A stretch of 64,000 nucleotides of DNA from an uncultured Lachnospiraceae bacterium (GTDB taxonomy: Bacteria > Bacillota > Clostridia > Lachnospirales > Lachnospiraceae): assembly GCA_910578085.1 (NCBI GenBank), contig CAJTPM010000019.1, positions 10,999 through 74,998 on the forward strand, written 5' to 3'. This document shows, in pieces, positions 16,508 to 24,735 of this stretch. The first letter of the stretch is position 1. Each line of letters starts with the position of its first letter. The notes beneath the pieces are model-generated. The model had not been told where the DNA came from, made no database searches, and saw only the letters and a program-made list of their open reading frames with translations. A program made the position numbers and the translations under genes.

Positions 16508-16704
16508 AATGATATACAAACCATGCGAGGATGGCTGCATATAAGGAATTGTCTGCATAGTATTTTACGAGCGGAGCATATTTTTATGGAGTAAAAGGAG
16601 AACCGCAAGTGTATAAGAAAAAAGTTGTTAAAGCATATGAGAGAAGTTACGATTGAAAATAAGCGATCATTTTCATCATAATTTTGTGCCGGAGTGGAGA
16701 GAGG

Positions 16705-17940
16705 ATGGATATAAAGATGGAAGATAAAATGCTGACACTGGAAAAATTTGAGGAGGCCTGCGAGGAGGTCAAAAAGGTCACGCTGGAGACGAAACTGGTT
16801 TACAGCGATTTTCTGAGTAAGCAGAGCGGAAACAGAGTGTATTTAAAACCGGAAAACATGCAGTTTACGGGGGCCTATAAGGTCCGGGGGGCATATTATA
16901 AACTGAGCACCCTGGCGGAGGAGGAGAGGGAGAGAGGCCTGATCACGGCGTCTGCCGGCAACCATGCTCAGGGCGTCGCCTATGCGGCCCAGTGTTATGG
17001 TGTGAAGGCGGTGATCGTCATGCCCACGACGACGCCCCTGATCAAGGTGAACCGCACGAAGGGGTACGGCGCGGAAGTGATTCTGCACGGCGATGTATAT
17101 GATGAAGCCTGTGCCCACGCGCTGCAACTGGCAGAGGAAAAGGGGTATACTTTTGTCCATCCCTTTGACGATCTCGCCGTAGCAACAGGGCAGGGGACGA
17201 TCGCCATGGAGATCGTGAAAGAACTGCCTCTTGTAGATATTATCCTGGTACCCATTGGCGGCGGCGGCCTGGCCACAGGAGTATCGACGCTTGCGAAGCT
17301 TTTGAATCCCAAAATCAGGGTGATCGGTGTGGAGCCCGCGGGGGCCGCATGTATGCAGGAATCGTTAAAGGAAAATAAAGTGACGACCCTTGCGAATATT
17401 TCTACCATTGCGGACGGCACGGCGGTGAAGACGCCGGGAGAAAAAATATTCCCATATATTCAGCAAAATCTGGATGACATTATCACGGTGGAGGATGCGG
17501 AGTTAGTGGTTTCCTTCCTGGATATGGTGGAAAATCATAAGATGGTGATCGAAAATTCAGGACTTCTGACGGTGGCCGCCATCAAACATCTGGACTGCAG
17601 GGATAAGAGAGTGGTATCTATTTTAAGCGGCGGCAATATGGATGTGATCACCATGTCCTCCGTGGTGCAGCAGGGATTAATCTTCAGAGACCGGATCTTT
17701 ACGGCATCGGTGCTTTTGCCGGATAAGCCGGGTGAACTGTGCAGAGTGGCCGGTATTATTGCGCAGGAGAACGGCAATGTCATCAAACTGGAGCACAACC
17801 AGTTTGTGACGACGAACCGGAATGCGGCGGTGGAACTGAAGATCACGATGGAAGCTTTTGGTACGGAACATAAGAATAAAATTATCGATGCGTTGAAACA
17901 TAATGGATATCAGCCGAAGTTGACGACGACAAATATCTGA
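16705..17940 (+). CDS. ilvA: Threonine ammonia-lyase (threonine deaminase)
   Basis: The 411-residue PLP enzyme deaminates threonine to 2-oxobutanoate. The PLP lysine lies in FTGAYKVRGA near residue 52, followed by SAGNHAQGVAY and the glycine loop PIGGGGLATG near 190. The C-terminal 80 residues (FTASVLLPDKPGELCRVAGI onward) form one ACT domain. This length with a single ACT domain matches the clostridial/TdcB-like IlvA group. The start at 16705 has GGAG about ten bases upstream. No T-box was found in the 197 bases before it. Confidence 0.94.
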   Translation: MDIKMEDKMLTLEKFEEACEEVKKVTLETKLVYSDFLSKQSGNRVYLKPENMQFTGAYKVRGAYYKLSTLAEEERERGLITASAGNHAQGVAYAAQCYGVKAVIVMPTTTPLIKVNRTKGYGAEVILHGDVYDEACAHALQLAEEKGYTFVHPFDDLAVATGQGTIAMEIVKELPLVDIILVPIGGGGLATGVSTLAKLLNPKIRVIGVEPAGAACMQESLKENKVTTLANISTIADGTAVKTPGEKIFPYIQQNLDDIITVEDAELVVSFLDMVENHKMVIENSGLLTVAAIKHLDCRDKRVVSILSGGNMDVITMSSVVQQGLIFRDRIFTASVLLPDKPGELCRVAGIIAQENGNVIKLEHNQFVTTNRNAAVELKITMEAFGTEHKNKIIDALKHNGYQPKLTTTNI

Positions 17941-18035
17941 GTGAGACAGCCGGAGGGTACAGGTGATTGCTGCAAGTGAGGAACTTTTCGCTCAGTTATC
18001 TAAAAATGGGCTGCAAGGAGAAAGGAAGCAGACAA

Positions 18036-18926
18036 ATGGTACAGGCAGTACAGGAAAAACTGAGACGGAAAAAAGCATTCAGGGTGATCTGGAATTATGT
18101 GATAATTACAGTTTTTTCCCTGACTTATGCGGTGGGCATCAGCCTGTTCCTTGATCCCAATAATCTGGCGCCGGGAGGCGTCAGCGGAATTTCCATTATG
18201 TTAAGCCGCATTACGCCGTTGCCTACCGGTACCTGGATCATACTGATCAACATACCGATCCTGGCGTTGGGGCTCTGGAAGTTCGGCGCAAAATTTCTGA
18301 TCTCCACGGTGTACTGTACCATAGTCAGCTCTACTTTTACCAATATGCTTTCCGGGTTTCCTGCCCTTACCACGGACAAACTTCTGGCAGCAGTGGCGGG
18401 AGCGACGGTCATAGCGGTTTCCATGGGAATGATCTTTAAGGCGGGGGCCACCACAGGCGGGGTGGATATCGTTGTCAAAGTATTGAGGCTGCGGTACAGG
18501 CATTTAAAGACCGGCAATCTGTATCTGATCATGGATGCCATGGTGGTGACGCTGTCAGGTATTATGTTCCGGGATCTGGAGATCGCACTTTACGCGGCGG
18601 TGGCGATTTTTGTCAGTTCGGTGGTGATGGATACCGTGCTCTATGGGCGGGATGGGGCAAAGATGATTTATATTATCAGCGACAGGTCGGAGGCGATTAT
18701 GGCAAGGATTCTGGGGGATCTGGATATCGGTATCACAACGCTGCAGGGAGAGGGCGCCTACAGCGGAAAGGAAAAGAAAGTGCTTCTGTGTGTGATGAGA
18801 AAACCTCTGGCGCCGAAGGCACAGCAGATCGTGAAGGAGGAGGATCCGGATGCGTTTATGATCGTATCGGATGCCACGGAGATATTCGGCGAGGGATATA
18901 AAAGTTATTTCAGTGAGAGATTATAA
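18036..18926 (+). CDS. YitT family membrane protein with DUF2179 domain
   Basis: The 297-residue protein has about five membrane helices in the first 190 residues, with the family motifs LFLDPNNLAPGGVSGISI near 40 and FKAGATTGGVDI near 130. A soluble C-terminal DUF2179 domain follows from about residue 205 (MIYIISDRSEAIMARILGDL). The family role is unclear. The start at 18036 follows AAGGAGAAAGG; upstream in-frame starts exist but lack good sites. Confidence 0.9.
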   Translation: MVQAVQEKLRRKKAFRVIWNYVIITVFSLTYAVGISLFLDPNNLAPGGVSGISIMLSRITPLPTGTWIILINIPILALGLWKFGAKFLISTVYCTIVSSTFTNMLSGFPALTTDKLLAAVAGATVIAVSMGMIFKAGATTGGVDIVVKVLRLRYRHLKTGNLYLIMDAMVVTLSGIMFRDLEIALYAAVAIFVSSVVMDTVLYGRDGAKMIYIISDRSEAIMARILGDLDIGITTLQGEGAYSGKEKKVLLCVMRKPLAPKAQQIVKEEDPDAFMIVSDATEIFGEGYKSYFSERL

Positions 18927-18942
18927 CATATGGATGATGGTT

Positions 18943-18989
18943 CAGTCCTGCGGCAGTCGCATGAGAGCGTTTGTTGCAGGGCTGTTTTT
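18943..18989 (+). terminator. Intrinsic terminator after the YitT gene
   Basis: CAGTCCTGC (18943-18951) pairs with GCAGGGCTG (18976-18984), with one G-U pair, and is followed by TTTTT. It lies 17 bases after the stop codon. Confidence 0.7.
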
Positions 18990-19088
18990 ATGCGCAGGCC
19001 AACACAGAGGACGAATATACCGTTAAGGCAGCGTGTGTGCCGCGCGGCGAGCAGGCGGGAAAGCCATCTCTGCCCGATTGTATAACGG
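18990..19088 (+). repeat. Dispersed intergenic repeat, copy A
   Basis: This segment begins at the T-tract of the preceding terminator with ATGCGCAGG. It ends with GCGGCGAGCAG, then GAAAG and CTGCCCGATTGTATAACGG. Both ends recur in 34132-34226, which also begins at a terminator T-tract. The two copies are about 95-100 nt long and most similar over their last 45 bases. The conserved part can fold through GCAG/CTGC pairing. No protein is apparent. Confidence 0.6.
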
Positions 19089-19163
19089 CGTAACTGCGAA
19101 GAAGGATAGCTAAACTGTCGCAAAAGAGGCCTGCAAAAGAATTGTCGAAAATGACGAATTTTC

Positions 19164-19192
19164 TTGACAAAAATTTCCAATTCTTGTATAAT
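19164..19192 (+). promoter_or_regulatory. Perfect consensus sigma-A promoter of the DUF819-PepD operon
   Basis: TTGACA (19164-19169), exactly 17 bp, then TATAAT (19187-19192). This is the full housekeeping consensus with ideal spacing and leaves a leader of about 60 bases before the DUF819 start. Such a strong core promoter usually needs repression if the genes are not constitutive. Confidence 0.9.
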
Positions 19193-19259
19193 TAAACGGA
19201 TTTATTGCTGTTTTTTACATAATTTTCATGTGTATAGTCACAAACGAAGGGAGAGAAGT

Positions 19260-20444
19260 ATGATTACAAACGGTTTTACCTACATCGCATTTCTAATGTG
19301 CCTGGCGGGATGCCTGCTGGCCCTGGAGAAGTATACAAAGTGGAAAGTGTTTAACTATGTTCCGCCTCTGGTATGGATCTATGTGTTGAATATGGTGTTC
19401 TGTACCATAGGGATGTTTGATTCGGAAGGTTGTTCTGCGGCTTTTGGGGTGCTGAAGAATAATCTCCTCTATGCGATGATTTTTGTTATGCTGCTGCGCT
19501 GTGATATCCGGAAGTTAGCGAAACTGGGCGGCCGGATGGTGGCGATCTTTTTAGGGGGTTCCCTGTCTATTATGTTGGGCTTTCTGATCGCCTTTGTGGT
19601 ATTTAAGGGCGCACTCGGCGGCGGCGAGACAATCTGGGGCGCTATGGCTGCACTGTGTGCTTCCTGGATCGGCGGCTCTGCCAACATGGCGGCGATGGAA
19701 GCGGCCTTTACGATCGATCCGGGCGCATACGGCTGCGCGCTGGCGGTAGATACGGTTTACTATTCCGTGTGGATCGCGCTGTTGCTGATCATGGTCCGTT
19801 ATGCGTCAAAGTGGGACAAGGCAGTGAAAGCGGATACGTCCAAACTGCAGGAGGTTGCGGATGCGGCCAATGCGGAAATAGAAAAAGAGAAAAAGCGCGC
19901 CACTGCGGCAGACTGGATTTTCCTGATCGGCCTGTCTCTGATGGTATCTGCGATTGCCCAGATGGTCGGCGGCACCGGCAATACGGCTTTGAAGAGCATC
20001 GGGCTTGGTATGTTTGATAAGGGAACGCTTACCACGGTATTTGTGACGATTCTCGGTCTGATCTGTGCGCTTACGCCTTTGGGCAAGCTGCCGGCAGTGG
20101 AAGAGCTTTCCAATATCTATCTCTACGCGGTCGTATCTCTGCTTGCATCCACCGCGACCCTGGTAGATCTGGTGAGCGCGCCGTTATGGATCGTGGCAGG
20201 CCTGGTGGTGATGGTGATCCATATTGCAATCATGTTTTTGCTCTCAAAAGCTTTCCACTGGGATTGCTGTATGGTTTCTACGGCTTCGCTGGCGAATATC
20301 GGCGGCAGCGCGTCGGCGCCGATCGTAGCAAGCGCCTACAATCCGTCCTATGCCGGCATCGGTGTGCTGATGGGCGTTCTGGGTGCGGCAGTGGGTAACT
20401 TCTGCGGCCTGGCCATGGGATATATTATGCAGATGCTGATTTAA
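19260..20444 (+). CDS. DUF819 family membrane permease
   Basis: The 394-residue protein has about ten to eleven membrane helices and belongs to the DUF819 (YjcL-like) family of putative transporters. Gly- and Ala-rich motifs include ASWIGGSANMAAMEAAF near residue 140 and ASLANIGGSASAPIVASAYN near residue 345, which look like paired re-entrant loops as in other secondary carriers. GGGAGAGAAGT precedes the ATG at 19260. As the first gene of an operon with a dipeptide epimerase and PepD, it is a candidate importer of dipeptides or cell-wall peptides; that is inference from context. Confidence 0.88.
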   Translation: MITNGFTYIAFLMCLAGCLLALEKYTKWKVFNYVPPLVWIYVLNMVFCTIGMFDSEGCSAAFGVLKNNLLYAMIFVMLLRCDIRKLAKLGGRMVAIFLGGSLSIMLGFLIAFVVFKGALGGGETIWGAMAALCASWIGGSANMAAMEAAFTIDPGAYGCALAVDTVYYSVWIALLLIMVRYASKWDKAVKADTSKLQEVADAANAEIEKEKKRATAADWIFLIGLSLMVSAIAQMVGGTGNTALKSIGLGMFDKGTLTTVFVTILGLICALTPLGKLPAVEELSNIYLYAVVSLLASTATLVDLVSAPLWIVAGLVVMVIHIAIMFLLSKAFHWDCCMVSTASLANIGGSASAPIVASAYNPSYAGIGVLMGVLGAAVGNFCGLAMGYIMQMLI

Positions 20445-20472
20445 GGGAAAAAGAGATGCAGCAGGCGGTCTG

Positions 20473-20521
20473 CATGGCCGCTTGCGAGTGTGCATCGCGA
20501 AGCGTATCATGGCCGCTTGCG
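20473..20521. repeat. Pair of 14-bp direct repeats
   Basis: CATGGCCGCTTGCG occurs at 20473-20486 and again at 20508-20521, 35 bp apart, just after the DUF819 gene. The stretch also contains other GC-rich partial repeats. It could be a regulator site or a decayed repeat element. Confidence 0.5.
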
Positions 20522-20564
20522 GACATGATATAATACATGCGAGATTTTAGCGTATAGGATGAAG

Positions 20565-20598
20565 CGGTTCTTCACTCATGGAAGAGAGTGGAGAACCG
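20565..20598 (+). promoter_or_regulatory. Hairpin between DUF819 and transglutaminase genes
   Basis: CGGTTCTTCACTC (20565-20577) pairs with GAGTGGAGAACCG (20586-20598), a 13-bp stem with one G-U pair and an eight-base loop. It has no T-run. It could tune expression of the downstream genes relative to the permease or stabilise processed mRNA. Confidence 0.5.
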
Positions 20599-20704
20599 TG
20601 TCCATTATGAGACGGGAAATCTGATCGTCTTAGATGCTTCAATGGAGCAGAACGTCTTGCTGTATGCGAAGAAATTTGAGTACTGGAGGAAGGAGGGAGA
20701 TGGT

Positions 20705-22156
20705 ATGCATATAAACGATACTTTTCAATATCTTAATACAGGGCTGCCGGAGGACATTGCTCGCCGGAAGCTCCACGGTGATTTGGCGGGAGCAATAAGG
20801 CTCATTGACAGACGGCTTTCGCAGAAGCTGCTGCCGGAGGAGATGCGTTTCTGCCTGACGGCGCAGCGGGAGATGATATCGCGTATGCCGGATAATTATC
20901 CCTATACAAAAGAGGCGGCTCTGGCGTTAGTGCGGGAGCATATTCCGGATTTTACGGAGGAAGAGTTCGAGGAGAGAGTGGATGCCGGAAGGATCGGGTG
21001 GATTTATCTGAATGGCGAGAGACGGTTTTTTGACCGCTTTTTCTCCAGCATGTGCAAATCGGAACCGGCTTTTGCAAAACGGGCCGGAATAGCGCTTCCC
21101 GGTGTGGAGAGCGCGCAGAAGGGATCCGCAGGGGAGGCCAGACTGGACCGCAGCGCCAGGGTCATGAAGGAAAAAGGAGAGATCAGCAATCGGATCAGGA
21201 TCCGCGCCGGCCTGCGCATCAAGGACGAAGTATTTAAGCCGGGGATGTTCGTGCGGGCGCATCTGCCGATCCCGGCAAAGTGCGAACAGCAGAGCGAGAT
21301 CGTCCTGAAAAAGATATTCCCGGAAGGAGGAAAAGTTTCACCGGAGGATGCGCTTCAACGGACGGTTTGCTGGGAGGTAGAGCTTTTAGAAAATCAGGAA
21401 TTTTATGTGGAATATTCCTATGTGCATACGGCGAAATATCATGATGTGAAGCAGATGTTGGAAGAGGGGAATGCGAAAGGCTGTGTTCAGCCTGACTTTT
21501 TCACGAAGGAGGAAGCGCCTCATATTGTTTTCACGCCTTATATCCGAAAACTGGCGGAGATTCTCACGGAGGGAGTGCAGGATCCGCTGGAGAAGGCCGG
21601 GAGATTTTATGATTATATCACATGCAATATGAAGTACAGTTTTATGCCGGCCTATTTCATACTGGAAAATATTGCGGATAACTGTGCGAAGAACTTAACG
21701 GGCGACTGTGGTGTGTTCGCTCTGCTGTTTCTGACATTGTGCCGATGTGCGGGAATACCCGCCTGCTGGCAGAGTGGGCTGACAGCGGAGCCGGATTTCT
21801 GCGGAGCTCATGACTGGGTGCGGTTTTATGTGGCACCCTATGGCTGGCTGTATGCCGATCCTTCCTATGGTACCGGCGCAGTAAGGCTGGGGAATGAGGA
21901 GCGCAGACGATTTTATTTCGGAAATCTGGACGCCTGTCGGATGGTGGCAAACAATGCATTTCAGGCGCCCTTCACCATCGAGAAGGAACACTGGCGGGCG
22001 GATCCCTATGACAATCAGGTGGGAGAGATGGAGACGGGAGACAGAGGACTGCGCTATAGTGAGTACGAGCGAAGCAAAGAGGTTTTGCTGTGTGAGGAGA
22101 TCACGGATGCGGATGAAACCGGTCGAAGGAGAGCTTTACTGACCTCTGTTATGTGA
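20705..22156 (+). CDS. Transglutaminase-like domain protein
   Basis: The 483-residue protein has a transglutaminase/protease-like core near residues 315-420: the Cys in TGDCGVFALLFLTLCRCAGI, the His in GAHDWVRFYV and the Asp in GWLYADPSYG form the expected triad. The N-terminal 300 residues are mostly alpha/beta without a recognised family. There is no signal peptide, so it is likely cytoplasmic. AGGAGGG lies eight bases before the ATG at 20705, which is preferred over an upstream start at 20588. Transglutaminase-fold proteins include peptidases and amidases. Next to a dipeptide epimerase and PepD, a role in cutting imported peptides is plausible. Confidence 0.85.
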   Translation: MHINDTFQYLNTGLPEDIARRKLHGDLAGAIRLIDRRLSQKLLPEEMRFCLTAQREMISRMPDNYPYTKEAALALVREHIPDFTEEEFEERVDAGRIGWIYLNGERRFFDRFFSSMCKSEPAFAKRAGIALPGVESAQKGSAGEARLDRSARVMKEKGEISNRIRIRAGLRIKDEVFKPGMFVRAHLPIPAKCEQQSEIVLKKIFPEGGKVSPEDALQRTVCWEVELLENQEFYVEYSYVHTAKYHDVKQMLEEGNAKGCVQPDFFTKEEAPHIVFTPYIRKLAEILTEGVQDPLEKAGRFYDYITCNMKYSFMPAYFILENIADNCAKNLTGDCGVFALLFLTLCRCAGIPACWQSGLTAEPDFCGAHDWVRFYVAPYGWLYADPSYGTGAVRLGNEERRRFYFGNLDACRMVANNAFQAPFTIEKEHWRADPYDNQVGEMETGDRGLRYSEYERSKEVLLCEEITDADETGRRRALLTSVM

Positions 22157-22219
22157 GAGAAGGGGAGTAGAATTTTGTTTCGTGATGTACGGAAAGAAAA
22201 AAGAGAGAAAGGAATAGGG

Positions 22220-23314
22220 ATGAAGATTACAGAAATAAAACTGGGTATTTTATCGGTTCCGCTGCGCGTGCCATTTAAGACGGCGCTGCGCACGGTAAAC
22301 AGCGTGGAGGATGTGATCGTGGAGATCCACACCGATACAGGAGCTGTGGGCTACGGCGAGGCGCCGCCGACAGGCGTTATTACCGGTGATACCACGGGAG
22401 CGATCGTGGGTGCGATAAAAGACCATATCGCGAAAACGCTGATCGGCAGAGATGTGGAAGATTTTGAGGATCTGTGCATCGCCCTGCAGCAGTGTGTGGT
22501 AAAAAACAGCAGCGCCAAGGCGGCGGCGGATATGGCGCTCTGGGATCTCTATGGGCAGCTCTATCGGATTCCGGTCTACAAACTGATGGGCGGCGCAAGA
22601 AAGTCCATCATTACGGATATTACGATCAGCGTCAATGAGCCGGAAGAGATGGTGCGGGATGCGAAAAATGCCATTGAGAGAGGTTATGACTGTCTGAAAG
22701 TGAAAGTGGGGAAGGAGCCGGAGAAGGACATTGCCAGACTGTCGGCTATCCGCAGCGCAGTGCCGAAGGAGACCTGCATCCGCATCGATGCCAACCAGGG
22801 CTGGAGCCCCAAGGAGGCGGTGCGGATCTTAAACGGTATGCAGGAGCGCGGGCTGGATATCGAGTTTGTGGAACAGCCGGTAAAAGCTCATGATTTTGAA
22901 GGTCTGAAATATGTAACAGAGCATTCCTATGTACCGGTGTTGGCGGATGAGAGCGTCTTTTCAGCTGAGGATGCCTTAAAGATCATGCAGATGAGAGCGG
23001 CGGATCTGGTGAATATCAAGCTGATGAAATGCGGCGGGCTCTACAATGCATTGAAAATTGCTTCCGCAGCAGAGGTGTACGGTGTGGAATGCATGATCGG
23101 CTGTATGCTGGAGGCAAAAATCAGCGTTAATGCAGCGGTGCATCTGGCCTGCGCAAAACAGATCATCACAAAGATCGATCTGGATGGACCGGTACTATGC
23201 AGGGAAGATCCGATTCTCGGCGGCGCTGTCTTTGACGAGAAGGTCATCACGGTTTCCGATGAGCCGGGATTGGGCATCAGAGGAATCGAGGAGGGAAAAT
23301 TGCGGTATATCTGA
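22220..23314 (+). CDS. Dipeptide epimerase (L-Ala-D/L-Glu epimerase-like, enolase superfamily)
   Basis: The 364-residue protein belongs to the muconate lactonizing enzyme subgroup of the enolase superfamily. The catalytic KxK motif is CLKVKVGKE near residue 160, metal ligands are in IDANQGW near 191, VEQPV near 218 and LADESVF near 242, and the second catalytic lysine is in NIKLMKCGG near 267. These motifs and the length match dipeptide epimerases such as YcjG/YkfB, which turn L-Ala-D-Glu from peptidoglycan into L-Ala-L-Glu. A start at 22220 with AAAGGAA upstream is preferred. The AGE epimerase gene follows 12 bases later. Confidence 0.9.
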   Translation: MKITEIKLGILSVPLRVPFKTALRTVNSVEDVIVEIHTDTGAVGYGEAPPTGVITGDTTGAIVGAIKDHIAKTLIGRDVEDFEDLCIALQQCVVKNSSAKAAADMALWDLYGQLYRIPVYKLMGGARKSIITDITISVNEPEEMVRDAKNAIERGYDCLKVKVGKEPEKDIARLSAIRSAVPKETCIRIDANQGWSPKEAVRILNGMQERGLDIEFVEQPVKAHDFEGLKYVTEHSYVPVLADESVFSAEDALKIMQMRAADLVNIKLMKCGGLYNALKIASAAEVYGVECMIGCMLEAKISVNAAVHLACAKQIITKIDLDGPVLCREDPILGGAVFDEKVITVSDEPGLGIRGIEEGKLRYI

Positions 23315-23326
23315 CAGGAGGCGAAA

Positions 23327-24571
23327 ATGGAGAAAAAATATCAAATCAATACAGAGGAGAACAGGGCGTTTCTGAAGGAGATCAGAGAGGGGCTGTTTGC
23401 GTTCGGGCACAGATTCCCCTCGCTCGGCGGAAGCGCTTACTATCTGGGGGATGACGGCACCCCCTGGAAGGAGAGAAATCGTGAAACCTATGTGACCTGC
23501 CGCATGGCCCATGTCTACAGTATCGGGATGTTCCTCGGGCATGAGGGAAGCGCAGAGTTAGTGGATGAGGCGCTGCGAGGTCTCGCCGGGGAACTGGAAG
23601 ATAAGGAGCACGGCGGCTGGTATGCGGGGCTTACGGCGGATGGCAGAAATCTTCCCGACAAACAGTGCTACGCCCACGCATTTGTGATTTTGGCGGCTTC
23701 CTCCGCGCTGCTGGCGGGAAGAACGGGAGCCAGGGAACTTTTGGAGAAAGCGATCAGGCTATATGACCTGCGTTTCTGGAATGAGGCGGAAGGACTTGCC
23801 TGCGATACCTGGAATACGGAGTTTACGGTATTGGATGATTACCGGGGATTGAATGCCAATATGCATTCGGTGGAGGCTTTTCTTGCGGCGGCGGATGTGC
23901 TGAAGGACGAGATGTATCGGGGGCGCGCGGGACGGATCATTGAAAAAGTGACCGGGTGGGCAGAAAACAATGAATGGCGGATCCCGGAGCATTTCACAGA
24001 GAAATGGGAGGCGGTACTTACATACAATCAGGAAAAACCGGATGATCCCTTTAAGCCTTACGGCGCAACGCCAGGCCACGGAATCGAGTGGGCAAGGTTA
24101 ATAACCCAGTGGGCGCTTTCCGCTCACAGGGATGACAAAGAGGCGGCTGATCGTTATGTGAAAGCAGCGGAAAATCTCTACTGCCGGGCTGTGGCCGATG
24201 CCTGGAATGCGGACGGCGCGCCGGGAATCTGCTATACTACCGACTGGCAGGGAAAACCTGTGGTGCACGACAGGATGCACTGGACGTTAGCGGAGGCGAT
24301 CAACACGGCGGCGGTGCTTTACCGTGTGACCGGAAAGGAGAACTATGCGGCAGATTATGCGCAGTTTATGGCCTATCTCGACAGTATTGTGCTGGATCAT
24401 GTGAACGGCTCCTGGTACCACCAGTTAGATGAGAAGAATCAGTTGAAGGAAACCGTATGGCCGGGAAAAGCGGATCTCTACCACGCTCTGCAGGCGACAT
24501 TGATTCCTTACTATGCGCCGGATGTGTCTATTGCGGTGGCAGTGAAGGAGAGGCGGGCTGTTTCTTCTTAA
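23327..24571 (+). CDS. AGE family epimerase/isomerase
   Basis: The 414-residue protein has the (alpha/alpha)6 barrel pattern of the N-acylglucosamine 2-epimerase superfamily. An N-terminal RETYVTCRMAHVYSIG motif is present near residue 55, and the two catalytic histidines lie in GHGIEWARL near 245 and RMHWTLAEA near 313. The length is like mannose isomerase and YihS (about 413). It could convert GlcNAc/ManNAc-type sugars or mannose/fructose. AGGAGG precedes the ATG. Its place in a putative cell-wall salvage operon suggests an amino sugar, but the substrate is not fixed by sequence. Confidence 0.87.
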   Translation: MEKKYQINTEENRAFLKEIREGLFAFGHRFPSLGGSAYYLGDDGTPWKERNRETYVTCRMAHVYSIGMFLGHEGSAELVDEALRGLAGELEDKEHGGWYAGLTADGRNLPDKQCYAHAFVILAASSALLAGRTGARELLEKAIRLYDLRFWNEAEGLACDTWNTEFTVLDDYRGLNANMHSVEAFLAAADVLKDEMYRGRAGRIIEKVTGWAENNEWRIPEHFTEKWEAVLTYNQEKPDDPFKPYGATPGHGIEWARLITQWALSAHRDDKEAADRYVKAAENLYCRAVADAWNADGAPGICYTTDWQGKPVVHDRMHWTLAEAINTAAVLYRVTGKENYAADYAQFMAYLDSIVLDHVNGSWYHQLDEKNQLKETVWPGKADLYHALQATLIPYYAPDVSIAVAVKERRAVSS

Positions 24572-24594
24572 GAGCCAGGATAAAGGATATGCAA

Positions 24595-24654
24595 AGCGTT
24601 CTATGGATAAGTGGAGCGTTCCATGGACAAGTGAAACGTTTCACGGATAAGGCA
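24595..24654. repeat. Three tandem 20-bp repeats, LacI-operator-like
   Basis: Three units of exactly 20 bp start at 24595, 24615 and 24635, each with the pattern A(G/A)CGTT(C/T)(T/C)A(T/C)GGA(T/C)AAG. Across the junction of units two and three is a perfect 14-bp palindrome, GTGAAACGTTTCAC (24631-24644), with the central CG typical of LacI-family operators. The other units give weaker versions. They lie in the 164-base gap between the AGE epimerase and pepD genes. Confidence 0.65.
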
Positions 24655-24735
24655 GCGTGTTTGGCGGGTGTGCCTGGCCCGACAAACGGGGCTGTTATCG
24701 GAACGGCAAAATAGGACAGAGAAGGAGAAAATAGT

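Larger units (their letters stand above)
18927..19259. other. Intergenic region before the DUF819 operon
   Basis: This 333-base stretch has no gene. It holds a terminator for the YitT gene (18943-18989), one copy of a dispersed repeat (18990-19088) and a perfect sigma-A promoter (19164-19192) for the downstream operon. Confidence 0.75.

Noticed and set aside
16508..16704. A T-box or leader peptide in front of threonine deaminase
   Set aside because: There is no T-box core sequence, and a 15-codon frame there is not rich in branched-chain residues or threonine.
24595..24654. A possible CRISPR fragment
   Set aside because: The 20-bp units are directly adjacent with no spacers, and no cas gene is present.
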